The position numbers and the translations under genes are program-made. From Streptomyces jeddahensis (GTDB lineage: Bacteria > Actinomycetota > Actinomycetes > Streptomycetales > Streptomycetaceae), in contig NZ_LOHS01000086.1 in the NCBI RefSeq assembly GCF_001642995.1, positions 79,825-143,824 on the forward strand: a stretch of DNA of 64,000 nt. The letters run 5' to 3'. Under the pieces are notes generated by a model, which made no database searches, was not told the origin of the DNA, and saw nothing but the letters and a program-made list of their open reading frames with translations. Numbering within the stretch: position 1 is the first letter of the stretch; the number at the start of each line of letters is the position of its first letter. Shown here in pieces: positions 42,982 through 52,500 of this stretch.

Positions 42982-43066
42982 ATTCGCATGAAACCGGACA
43001 TAACGTGGCATATGGACCATACCCGCTCTCGACCGAGTCGAGGCGACAAGCGTGGGAGGTCCAGTC

Positions 43067-44545
43067 TTGTTCAGCGCTCTCTTCCGGACGAAGAGTGTCG
43101 AGCAGTCGATCCGGGACACGGCAGAGCCGGAGCATGCGCTCAAGAAGTCCTTGTCCGCCCTCGATCTCACCGTCTTCGGCGTCGGTGTCATCATCGGCAC
43201 CGGCATCTTCGTGCTCACCGGCCAGGTGGCCAAGGAGAACGCCGGTCCGGCCACCGCGTTCGCCTTCATCGTCGCGGGCATCGTCTGCGCGCTCGCGGCG
43301 TTGTGCTACGCGGAGTTCGCCTCAACCGTGCCGGTGGCCGGATCCGCGTACACCTTCTCCTACGCCTCGCTCGGGGAGCTGCCCGCGTGGATCATCGGCT
43401 GGGACCTGGTGCTCGAATTCGCACTCGGCACGGCCGTGGTCGCCGTCGGCTGGTCCGGCTACGTCCGCTCGCTGATGGACAACGCGGGCTGGCACCTGCC
43501 CGACGCGCTGGCCGGGCCCGATGTCGCCGAGGGCGTCGGCTTCGACATTCTCGCCTTCGTACTGGTGCTCGTCCTGACGGGCATCCTCGTCCTCGGCATG
43601 AAGCTGTCCGCCCGGGTCACCCAGGTTGTCGTGGCCATCAAGGTGACCGTCGTGCTGATCGTCATCATCGCGGGCGCCTTCTTCATCCAGTCCGCGAACT
43701 ACTCGCCCTTCATCCCCGAAGCGCAGCAGATCCCGGCGGGAGGCGGACTGCACGCCCCGCTCGTCCAGCTGCTGTTCGGGTATGCGCCCACCAATTTCGG
43801 CGTGATGGGCATCTTCACGGCCGCCTCCGTCGTCTTCTTCGCCTTCATCGGCTTCGACATCGTGGCCACCGCCGCCGAGGAGACCAGGCACCCGCAGCGG
43901 GACATGCCCCGCGGCATCCTCGGCTCCCTCTTCATCTGCACCCTGCTCTACGTCCTCGTGTCGATCGTCGTCACGGGCATGCAGCACTACAGCCGGCTGT
44001 CCGTGGACGCCCCGCTCGCCGACGCCTTCAAGGAAACCGGGCACCCCTTCTTCGCGGGCATCATCAGCTTCGGCGCTGCCGTCGGCCTCACCACGGTCTG
44101 CATGATCCTGCTGCTCGGCCAGACCCGCGTCTTCTTCGCGATGAGCCGGGACGGACTGCTGCCCCGGTTCTTCTCCCGCGTCCACCCCAAGTACAAGACG
44201 CCGCACCGGCCGACCATCCTGCTCGGTGTGCTCATCGCGATCCTGGCCGGCTTCACCAGCCTCAGCGAACTCGCCGAGCTGGTGAACATCGGCACGCTCT
44301 TCGCCTTCGTCGTCGTCGCGCTCAGCGTCATCATCCTCCGCCGCACCCGCCCCGACCTGCACCGGGCGTTCCGGACCCCGTGGGTCCCCGTGGTGCCTGT
44401 GCTCTCGGTGGCGGCCTCGCTCTGGCTGATGCTCAATCTGCCCGCCGAGACCTGGCTGCGGTTCGCTGTCTGGATGGCGCTCGGCATCGTCGTCTACTTC
44501 CTGTACGGGCGCACGCACAGTGAGCTGGTCAAGCGACGGAAGTAG
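43067..44545 (+). CDS. APC-family amino acid permease (cationic amino acid transporter-like)
   Basis: 492 residues from the TTG at 43067, seven bases after GGGAGG. The in-frame GTG at 43052 has no ribosome site. Twelve or so helices with LTVFGVGVIIGTGIFVLTGQ (first helix, substrate-backbone site), FASTVPVAGSAYTFSYASLGE and AFIGFDIVATAAEETRHPQRDMPRGI, as in the YfnA/CAT-like branch of the amino acid-polyamine-organocation family. The C-terminus is a short basic tail. Substrate cannot be fixed from sequence. Confidence 0.9.
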   Translation: MFSALFRTKSVEQSIRDTAEPEHALKKSLSALDLTVFGVGVIIGTGIFVLTGQVAKENAGPATAFAFIVAGIVCALAALCYAEFASTVPVAGSAYTFSYASLGELPAWIIGWDLVLEFALGTAVVAVGWSGYVRSLMDNAGWHLPDALAGPDVAEGVGFDILAFVLVLVLTGILVLGMKLSARVTQVVVAIKVTVVLIVIIAGAFFIQSANYSPFIPEAQQIPAGGGLHAPLVQLLFGYAPTNFGVMGIFTAASVVFFAFIGFDIVATAAEETRHPQRDMPRGILGSLFICTLLYVLVSIVVTGMQHYSRLSVDAPLADAFKETGHPFFAGIISFGAAVGLTTVCMILLLGQTRVFFAMSRDGLLPRFFSRVHPKYKTPHRPTILLGVLIAILAGFTSLSELAELVNIGTLFAFVVVALSVIILRRTRPDLHRAFRTPWVPVVPVLSVAASLWLMLNLPAETWLRFAVWMALGIVVYFLYGRTHSELVKRRK

Positions 44546-44626
44546 CCGCCTGGTCCGTACTCGCCAGCCATCCGGCCCCGTATGTCCTGCTTCGGTGGGG
44601 ACTGCGGGGCCGGATAGCGTGCCCGT

Positions 44627-46213
44627 ATGCTCGCCGAGCCCACAGCTTCGCCACGCTCCGTCATCGAACCGCGAATGCCGCGGCCGCCTCGGACGCCTCA
44701 GATCCCGCAGACGCAGTCGCCGACACCGACGCAGACACAGACGCAGACGCGGCCGGCGCCGCATTCGCCGCGTCCGCCGAGACCCCGCACGGAGCTGCCG
44801 GCCGCCTCCCGGTACCGGTACTGGACCCGGCTGCTCCCCGCCCTGGCCGCGCTGGCCTGCATCACCCACGTACCGGCGTTCCTGCGCCCGCTGTGGAACC
44901 CCGACGAGGGCTATCTGGCGGTGCAGGCGCGGATGTTGGCGCACGGCGGAGAACTGTACGAGACGGTGGTCGACCGCAAACCGCCGCTGGTGCCCTGGCT
45001 GTACGCGGGCGCGTTCGCGCTGTTCGGCGACGCGTCGCTCACCTCCGTGCGGGTGCTGGCGGTCCTCGCCCAGCTCCTGACCGCCGTGCTGCTGGCGTCC
45101 CTGGCCCGGCGCCGCTGGGGCGACGGCGCGGGCCGCACGGCCGGACTCCTGTACCTGCCGGCCTCCATCGGCCTCAACCCCGAGGATGCCCAGGCCGCCA
45201 CCTTCGAGATCTTCATGCTGCCCTGCACGGCCGCGGCCATGTGGTGCGCGGACCGCCGCCGCTGGGGTGCCGCGGGTGCCGCCGTGGCCTGCGCCTTCCT
45301 GGCCAAGCAGACCGGCGGGGCCGTACTGGTGCCGGTGCTGTGGCTGCTGTGGCGGTCCGGCCCACCGCGAAGCGGACTGCCGCGGTTCCTGGTGGGGCTG
45401 GTGGCGCCGGTGCTGACGGTGGCCGCGATCACCGATCCGGCCGGATTCCTGTTCTGGACGGTCACCGGCTCCGGCACGTACGCCTCCTTCACCGGTTCCG
45501 AACTCCACGTCCTGGGGCGCGGCCTGGCCAACACGGCGATTCTGGCCGTGGCCTGCGCGGGGCTGATCCTCCCGGTCGTACGCGTGCTGAGGATCGCCAG
45601 GACCGGATCGGGCGATCTGTGGCTGTGGCTCGGCTCCTCGGCCGCCGCCGTCCTCGCCGGCTTCCACTTCTTCGGCCACTACTACCTGCAAGTCATCCCG
45701 CCCCTCGCGCTGTTGGCCACAGCCGCACTGCAGATCCTGCCCCGCGACCGGCTGGCGACAGCGCTGTTCACCTCAGCCTGCACCTGCACGCTGTTCCTCG
45801 CCTGGGGAGTGCTGGCGCCCCGCCCCGAACTGGCGCACGCGCAGCGCGTCGCGGAGGCGGTGGCACATCGCACGGCACCGGACGACAGGGTCCTCGTCTG
45901 GGGCATACACCCGGAGACGTACTGGCTCGCCGACCGCACCCCGGCCACCCGCTATCTGACGGCCGGCCTGCTCACCAACTACAGCGGCGGCCGCAACGGG
46001 CCCCAGGTGGGGGAGAAGTACGCGGTCGCGGGCACGTGGCCGGTCTTCCGCGAGGAGATGAGGACCCACGCGCCGGCACTGATCGTCGACGACTCACGCG
46101 GAAAGCCGTACGCCCCGGACCGCGTGCCGTCACTGGAGCACCTGCTGGAGGCCGGGTACGCGGCGGTGGGGACGGTGGACGGAGCGGTGTTCTATGCGCG
46201 GGTGGCGTCGTAA
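44627..46213 (+). CDS. Integral-membrane glycosyltransferase (GT39/ArnT-PMT-like)
   Basis: 528 residues. The N-terminal 60 residues are low complexity (PTQTQTQTQ, Pro-rich), then about ten helices. The first external loop RPLWNPDEGYLAVQARMLAHGGELY carries the acidic NPDE motif that in the GT-C fold contacts metal or the lipid-phosphate sugar donor. GLNPEDAQAATFEIFML and the final extracytosolic domain (VLVWGIHPETYWLADR to YAAVGTVDGAVFY) fit the PMT_2 superfamily. It would transfer a sugar from polyprenyl phosphate to an acceptor outside the membrane; acceptor unknown. It may belong functionally with the wall-polymer genes further on. Confidence 0.8.
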   Translation: MLAEPTASPRSVIEPRMPRPPRTPQIPQTQSPTPTQTQTQTRPAPHSPRPPRPRTELPAASRYRYWTRLLPALAALACITHVPAFLRPLWNPDEGYLAVQARMLAHGGELYETVVDRKPPLVPWLYAGAFALFGDASLTSVRVLAVLAQLLTAVLLASLARRRWGDGAGRTAGLLYLPASIGLNPEDAQAATFEIFMLPCTAAAMWCADRRRWGAAGAAVACAFLAKQTGGAVLVPVLWLLWRSGPPRSGLPRFLVGLVAPVLTVAAITDPAGFLFWTVTGSGTYASFTGSELHVLGRGLANTAILAVACAGLILPVVRVLRIARTGSGDLWLWLGSSAAAVLAGFHFFGHYYLQVIPPLALLATAALQILPRDRLATALFTSACTCTLFLAWGVLAPRPELAHAQRVAEAVAHRTAPDDRVLVWGIHPETYWLADRTPATRYLTAGLLTNYSGGRNGPQVGEKYAVAGTWPVFREEMRTHAPALIVDDSRGKPYAPDRVPSLEHLLEAGYAAVGTVDGAVFYARVAS

Positions 46214-46272
46214 TGGGGGGTGGCAAAGGGCGGCCGGGGGATTGCTGGGGTTGCGATGAGGCCGCTGTCGCG

Positions 46273-46650
46273 TCAGCCGTCCCCCAGGACCGTCCGCGGC
46301 CCGGCGACCTGCGCCCCCAACTCACCGACGCGCCGCCTCAGTTCACGGTCCGCCGTGACGACGAGACAGGGCCGGTCGGGTGCCGCCTCGCCCACCAGCT
46401 CCACGATGCGGTCGTCGCCGCTGCCCGGTGCCGCCTCCACGTGGACGCCGGACACGGATGCCACTCCGCGGGCCGCGCCCTCCACCACGAGCACGATGTC
46501 CACGGGACCGGGGTGGCCGGGCAACCCGTCGACGGCGTACCGCACGAGCCGGTCCCTGAGCCGCTCCGCCGCGCCGTGCCGATCGCGCCACCAGCCGTCG
46601 GGGACGGAGCCGACGACGTTGGCGGCGTCGATGATCACGAGTGCCGTCAC
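46273..46650 (-). CDS. NYN/PIN-like nuclease-fold protein
   Basis: 125 residues from a GTG at 46650 preceded by AGAGGAGG. ALVIIDAANVVGSVPDGWWRDR, VDIVLVVEGAARG, GSGDDRIVELVGE and LVVTADRELRRRVGELG give the spaced aspartates of the NYN/PIN nuclease fold (D in IDAANV, DD in SGDDRI, D in TADREL). Such small proteins are often annotated as NTP pyrophosphohydrolases in Streptomyces; I see no MazG motif. Function unknown; RNA cleavage is an inference. Confidence 0.75.
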   Translation of the reverse strand: MTALVIIDAANVVGSVPDGWWRDRHGAAERLRDRLVRYAVDGLPGHPGPVDIVLVVEGAARGVASVSGVHVEAAPGSGDDRIVELVGEAAPDRPCLVVTADRELRRRVGELGAQVAGPRTVLGDG

Positions 46651-46878
46651 GGGGGCCTCCTCTGTCGTCCCTGGCCTCGGGCTGAGCGCGTGGGGTACCG
46701 CCACTGCCAGTATCCGCGCCGGTGTGGGAACCGGATTCGGAACCATCTGTACCGGCGTCGCGGGCCCCCAGCCGGCGCCCGGAGAACTGATGCGCGAACG
46801 GCATATGATGTGGCGCGAATCAAGGTATCCGTTTCCGTGTCGGTGATGCGGTGGGCTTCAGGAAGGTGACGCCAGACC

Positions 46879-47997
46879 ATGCGGAGAAGGTCGGCAGGCG
46901 CCGTGGGGTATGCCCGCCCGGTAGGGAACGGCGAGGCGGCCGGCCCGAGGCATGTCGCCTCCGGGACGGCCCACGGGAACTGGCTCACCCTCGGCAAGGA
47001 CGGCCGGCTCACCCTGTACGCACCCACGGACGGAGGGTTGCTGCGCTGGTCGGAAACCGCCGTCGGGGGCCCTGCCTGGAGCGGGCCCCACTTCGTGGCC
47101 GTGGCCGACCTGACCGATCTGACCGTGGCCCAGGGCGCCGACGGTTACGTCCACTTGCTCGGTCGCAGACAGCGCACCGGCTCCGACGGTGCCCGGAGCG
47201 TGGACATCGTGCACGCCATCCAGTACCAGACGGGCCGTGCGGTCACCGACTGGCGATCACTCGGCAACCCGCACAAGGACCACGAGCAGGGCCGCGGCCT
47301 GGGCGTGCCGGTGGGCGCGATCGCATCGGACGGCACCGTGCACGTCTTCGTACGAAGCGCCGGACGCGGCCTGATGCTGCGGCGCGAGGCGCCGAACGGC
47401 AAGTGGAAGGCGTGGGAGGACCTGCTCGGCAGCGGCATCGACGCACCGCCTGCTGCTGTCGCTCTCAGCGGCGGGCGGGGGGAGGTCTGCGCCGCTGCCG
47501 AGACGGGCGTTTGGATGTGGCGGCAGGCGGAGGCAGGCGGAAGCTTCGCCACGCCCCGGGGATTCGCACTGAGGCCGACGCCGGGCACGGTCGCGGCCCT
47601 GGAGACGGGACCGGACCGCGCCACGTACTTCTGGACGGACGCCGCAGACGGCGGCACGGTGGCCTGGCGTCCCGGCGGCTGGCCCGTCGCGCTGGGGCCG
47701 GCCCCGGCGGAGCGACCGTACGCGGCGCTGCGCACAGCGCTGGACGGCTACGACTGTGTCGTGCTCGCCTGCCGAGGCCAGGACGGCACAGCTGTGCTCG
47801 GTGTGGGCGGTACGGAGAACGAGGCGAACGGCTTCTGGTGGTACGCACTGCCCGAACGCTGTCAGGGCACACCCGCACTGGCCCGCGACGGCCTCGGCCG
47901 TGTGGTCATGGCACTGATCGACCCGGACGGGGTGCCGCGCCTGGCACGGCAGGACGAGGGCGCCGGTCTCGCCTTCACCCGCTGGCAGCGGCTCTGA
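46879..47997 (+). CDS. Propeller-like protein of unknown function
   Basis: 372 residues, no signal peptide. About six repeats each with a Trp and a D-G turn (SGTAHGNWLTLGKDGRLTLYAP, GGPAWSGPHFVAVADLTD, VGAIASDGTVHVFVRSAGRGL, GKWKAWEDLLGSG, LARDGLGRVVMALIDPDG) suggest a PLL-type or fucose-lectin-like beta-propeller. Ribosome site GGAAGG is 12 bp upstream of the ATG, a little far. The last 25 bp including the stop are duplicated downstream. Not recognised beyond the fold; could bind carbohydrate. Confidence 0.7.
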   Translation: MRRRSAGAVGYARPVGNGEAAGPRHVASGTAHGNWLTLGKDGRLTLYAPTDGGLLRWSETAVGGPAWSGPHFVAVADLTDLTVAQGADGYVHLLGRRQRTGSDGARSVDIVHAIQYQTGRAVTDWRSLGNPHKDHEQGRGLGVPVGAIASDGTVHVFVRSAGRGLMLRREAPNGKWKAWEDLLGSGIDAPPAAVALSGGRGEVCAAAETGVWMWRQAEAGGSFATPRGFALRPTPGTVAALETGPDRATYFWTDAADGGTVAWRPGGWPVALGPAPAERPYAALRTALDGYDCVVLACRGQDGTAVLGVGGTENEANGFWWYALPERCQGTPALARDGLGRVVMALIDPDGVPRLARQDEGAGLAFTRWQRL

Positions 47998-48022
47998 CTT
48001 CACCCGCTGGCAAAGGCTCTGA
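47973..48022. repeat. 25-bp tandem duplication across the propeller gene stop codon
   Basis: 47973-47997 is repeated at 47998-48022 with two mismatches. The first copy encodes the gene's end and its TGA; the second lies just after it. Slippage duplication. Confidence 0.85.
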
Positions 48023-48067
48023 CCAGGTCCGGCGGCGTCGGCTCTCACCGGTGCCCGTGCGACCTGC

Positions 48068-48107
48068 CACCGGGGGCGCGGCCCTTGACGGTCCGACGCC
48101 CCCGGTG
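48068..48107. terminator. Bidirectional terminator between the propeller and LCP genes
   Basis: Perfect 11-bp arms (48068-48078 with 48097-48107) between the convergent genes. Confidence 0.8.
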
Positions 48108-48123
48108 CGGAATGATGACCGGC

Positions 48124-49236
48124 TCAACCGCCCGTCGCCGGGGACTTCTTGGCGGACTCGGGGATCTCGTCGTCATTGCGGATCGCCTTCCACAGCTGCG
48201 TCGCCTGCGGCTCGGCGGGCACCACACGGTTCGGGTCGGCGGTGTCGTACTTCACCGGCAGCATGATCGTCTCCATGGTGGAGGGGTTCACACCGTTCAT
48301 GCTGCGGGCGAATTCAGCCAGGTTCGTCAGGGAGGCCAGCTCGGAGTCGGTGGTCAGCGACTCGGTGAGCGTGTCCGCGATCTTGTACGTCTTCGTGGGG
48401 CTGCCCAGCAGGTCCTGCTTCTTGATCTCGGAGAGCAGAGCGGTCATGAACTGCTGCTGAAGGCCGATACGGCCGAGGTCGCTGCCGTCGCCGATGCCGT
48501 GCCGCGTCCGCACGAAGGCCAGCGACTCGGTGCCGTCGAGCTTGTGTGTGCCTGGCTCGAGGTCCAGGCCGCTCGACTTGTCGTGGATGGCCTCCTCGAC
48601 GGTGACCGTCACGCCCCCTATGGCGTCGACGAGACCCTTGAAGCCGGCGAAATCGATCTCGACGAAGTGGTCGAGCCGCACTCCCGACATCTGCTCCACG
48701 GTCTTGACCACACAGGCCGGACCGGCAAGCGAGTACACGGAGTTGAACATCACACGGTTCGCGGAAGGCAGCGTTGAGCCGTCCGACTTGGTGCACTTCG
48801 GGCGGGTGACCAGGGTGTCCCGGGGAATGCTGATGGCGGTCGCCTGCTGGCGGCCCTCGGGTATGTGCATCACGAGGGCGGTGTCGGAGCGGGCTCCTGA
48901 GACCTTGCCCGTGTTCAGCGACGCGTTGGCTCCCGAGCGCGAGTCGGAGCCCAGGACGAGGATGTTCTGACCCGACGTGGGCAACTTCTCGGGGCGGTCG
49001 TCGCCGAGGGCCTTGTCCAGGTCGACGCCCTCGATATTGCCGTTGAGGTCGCTGTAGAGCCAGTAGCCGGTGCCGCCTGCGGCCAACACCAGGACTAGTA
49101 GCGTCAGAAGCGCTATTCGTCCCTTTCGCCGCTTTCCGTGACGCTCGGAGCGTCGTCGCCTGCCGCGTTCAGGCCGCCTCGGGTCAGGTGTTGCCCGGTG
49201 CCCGCGCCGCGACTCGGTGGTGGCGCTGTGCGTCAT
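48124..49236 (-). CDS. LytR-CpsA-Psr (LCP) family wall-polymer ligase
   Basis: 370 residues. Basic cytosolic N-terminus (about 1-40: RRGHRATPDPRRPERGRRRRS), one membrane helix (about 41-60), then the LCP domain: NILVLGSDSRSGANASL, SDTALVMHIPEGRQQATAISIPRDTLV (metal/pyrophosphate-site residues), NSVYSLAGPACVVKTVEQMSGVRLDHFVEIDFAGFKGLVDAIGGV and LAFVRTRHGIGDGSDLGRIGLQQQFM. LCP enzymes move lipid-linked wall glycopolymers onto peptidoglycan outside the membrane. Its partner could be the polymer built by the next, divergent GT2-TagF gene. Confidence 0.92.
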   Translation of the reverse strand: MTHSATTESRRGHRATPDPRRPERGRRRRSERHGKRRKGRIALLTLLVLVLAAGGTGYWLYSDLNGNIEGVDLDKALGDDRPEKLPTSGQNILVLGSDSRSGANASLNTGKVSGARSDTALVMHIPEGRQQATAISIPRDTLVTRPKCTKSDGSTLPSANRVMFNSVYSLAGPACVVKTVEQMSGVRLDHFVEIDFAGFKGLVDAIGGVTVTVEEAIHDKSSGLDLEPGTHKLDGTESLAFVRTRHGIGDGSDLGRIGLQQQFMTALLSEIKKQDLLGSPTKTYKIADTLTESLTTDSELASLTNLAEFARSMNGVNPSTMETIMLPVKYDTADPNRVVPAEPQATQLWKAIRNDDEIPESAKKSPATGG

Positions 49237-49408
49237 TCCCTTCGGTCCCTCTCCTCACAGGCTCCGCCGTCGGCGGAGTGTGGGACCCGGGTGGGGGGAG
49301 GCCGGCCCACTTTTGTCATCTGCCATGTGTTCAGTCGGAACTATATGCATTCCTTGAAGCAGTGCAGGCCCATACCGGAAGCGGAAGTAAACATCACATG
49401 GCGGACTC

Positions 49409-49436
49409 TTGACCACCCATAGGAGTGACCTAGGAT
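49409..49436 (+). promoter_or_regulatory. Predicted promoter of the GT2-TagF gene
   Basis: TTGACC (49409-49414), 16-bp spacer, TAGGAT (49431-49436): a good HrdB-type promoter. The mRNA leader would be about 150 bases. The rest of the 360-bp gap (49237-49596) shows no gene. Confidence 0.6.
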
Positions 49437-49596
49437 GTGTGAGCCCTGTGACCGTTGTTTGGTCACGAGGTGTGACGGGTCTGAACGGCTGGGGGGTTGA
49501 TTCAGGCAAGGTCAGCGGGAGGGGACACCCGAGGTAGTCCGGCCAGTGCTGTCCGGCGGTTACTCGGTGTGTTGAAGTGTCTGGTGGGAGTAGATC

Positions 49597-52500
49597 TTGG
49601 CTGAACGGCCGCGTCTCAGTGTTGTCGTGCCCTTTCAGGACGTTGAGGTCTATCTCACCGAGTGCCTGGAGTCGATAGCCCGGCAGTCCTTCAAGGACTT
49701 CGAGGTGATCCTCGTCGATGACGGTTCCACCGACAGGTCCACGGAGATTGCGGCCGACTTCTGTGCACGCGACCCGCGGTTCCGCATGATCAGGCAGGAA
49801 GCCCATGGGCCTGGCCAGGCCCGGAATGTCGGTATCCGTGCCATGCATCCTGAAGGTGAGTTCCTCGCCTTCGTCGACGGGGACGACGTCATCCCCGAGT
49901 ACGCGTACGAGCTCCTGATCCGGACCCTCGAGGAGTCCGGATCGGACTTCGTCTCAGGCAACGTGCAGATGATGAACTCCACCAAGAAGTGGCAGTCTCC
50001 ACTGCACAAGGGCCCCATGCAGCGGAATCGGCGCGGCACGCACATCACCAAGTTCGACGCGCTCATCTATGACAGAACCGTCTGGAACAAGGTTTTCCGG
50101 CGATCCTTCTGGGACTACCACTACATCGAGTTTCCCGAGGGTGTCCTCTATGAGGACTCCTGGGTGAACATGTTCGCTCACTTCCGGGCCACCAAGGTCG
50201 ATGTGATCACGGACATCGTCTACTTCTGGCGCCGCAGAGAGGGCGGTGCGGCTCCGTCCATCACCCAGCGCCACACCGAGTTGAGCAACCTCCGCGACCG
50301 GGTTGCGGCTGTGCAGTCCGTGAGCCGCTTCCTCGCCGAGCGGCGCTCGCGTACGTATGTCGAGAGCAAGCGCAAGTACGACCTCGCCTGTCTCAAGTCC
50401 GACCTGATGTTGCACCTGAAAGTGCTCCCGGACGCCGACGAGGAGTACCAGGACGCGTTCATGGACTGGGCCAACCAGTTCCTGGACGAGGCCGACCCCG
50501 ACATCATCGACGAGCTTCCGGCCGATGCGCGCGTGAAGTGGCTGCTCGTGCGTGAGTGGCGACTCGACGAACTGCTCAATGTCATCGAGTTCGAGAGGCG
50601 CGGCGGGCCGATGCCCGTGCAGAGGCGCGTTCGGCGTTACCTGAACTACCCCTATCTGGGAGACCGTCGAGTCGGTATCGACAAAAAGGCCTACCGTCTC
50701 GACAAGGAGTTCTCACTGCACGGCTCGGTGAGCGGCGCGCAGTGGAAGTCCGAGTGGCTGGTCCTCACCGGTACCGCATATGTCCGGTTCATCAATGTGC
50801 ACAAGAAGCACATGTCCGTGAAAGCGCTCGCCCTGCGGAACAAGAAGCAGGGGCGGATGGTGATCACCCAGGCGAAGACCACGTACGCGCCCCAGGCCAC
50901 CGAGCACTCCAACCAGAACCGTTACTGCTACGACTGGGCCGGCTTCGAGGCCCGGATCGACACCACGCGCCTCAAGCGCAAGGGGGAGTGGGTCGAGGGC
51001 ACCTGGGACGTCGCCGCGGGCGTGCTCAGCCGGGGCTTGTTCCGCTACCGGGGCCTCGACCGGGGAAGCGCTGGTACGGCAGCCAACCCGCCGTACCGCT
51101 ATGTCGACAAGAACACCCGGATCCTGCCGCTCTTCCTCCAGGGCAAGCTCAAGCTACGCGTGGAGACCGTGCGCTGCCGCATCACCCGCCACCGGGTGGT
51201 GGGCGATCAGCTTGAACTCGGGGGCGTCTACCTCGGCCCCAAGGTGCCCGAGTGGGGCAAGCTTCGGGTCGCCAGCATGAGCGGGGCGGGGCGCCACGAC
51301 GCCTGGGTCCGGTTCACCCCTGGGGGCGAGGGCTGGTGTACCTGGGTCACCCGTCTTCCCCTGCGCGAACTCGTGCCGGGATTCCGTACCGAGGCGCGGG
51401 ACGGCGCAGAGATCCCGCAGTCATGGAGCATGGGCAGCAACGGCTGGAAGACCACCTTCCATGTCGAGGGCCGCAAGATGACCATCTATCCCGTCATGGC
51501 CGAGGAGACGCCGGACGGGCATTACCGCATGCCGGCCTCCCTCCAGACACGTGAGGGCGACCGCGAGGTCGTGGTGCACCGCAACGGCTCCGGATACCTG
51601 GTCCTCTTCGAGCGCGCCACCCTGCCCACCGCCACCCGCTTCGCCTGGGGGGAGGACGGATCGCTCGAGATCACCGGCCACTACAAGGCAGCCGACCGGC
51701 TCTCGGCCGCGGAGTACAGGGCGGCCCACATGGTGGTGCGCTCGCGCGCCCACGGCGCCGAGCGTGCCGTCCCGCTCGTGTGGAACGGCAACGAGTTCCG
51801 TTGCGTGGTGACGCCCGCGGCCATGCGGACCCTGGCCGGCGACATCCCGCTCGCGGCCGGGCGCTGGGACTTCTTCCTGCGCCGCCAGGACCTCTCGGCA
51901 GTGGCTCCCGAGGACCGGCTCGAGGACCTGATGGTCAAGATCGAGCAGGACCTCATCAGCGGTTTTCCGGAGGAGTACGAGGAGAACGAGCGCCGGTACG
52001 AACTCCAGGCCGAGGCGTACGACCGGCTCTCCCTCCTCGTCCACTCCGCCATGCCGGACTACGCGCGCGGCCCGTACCGCCAGAAGCTGCTGCGCACCAA
52101 GGCGTACCCGGCGGCCCGCCGCAAGAAGGTGCGCCCCGCGATCCTCTTCGACGCCTTCAAGGGCACCCAGTACTCGGACAGCCCTCGCGCGCTGCACGAG
52201 GAACTGGTGCGCCGCGGCGTGGACCTGGAACACCTGTGGGTTGTGCGCGACGACCAGGTGGAGGTGCCTCGCACGGCGACCCCGGTGCGCATGTGGTCGC
52301 CGGAGTGGTACGAGGCGCTGGCCCGAAGCCGTTACGTCATCGCCAACAACCACCTTCCCGACTGGTTCCAGAAGCGCGACGGCCAGGTCGTCGTGCAGAC
52401 CTGGCACGGCACTCCGCTGAAGAAGATCGGCCACGACATCGAGGCCATCCACTTCGCCGACCAGCGCTACCTGGAGCGGGTCGAGAAGGAGGTGCAGAAC

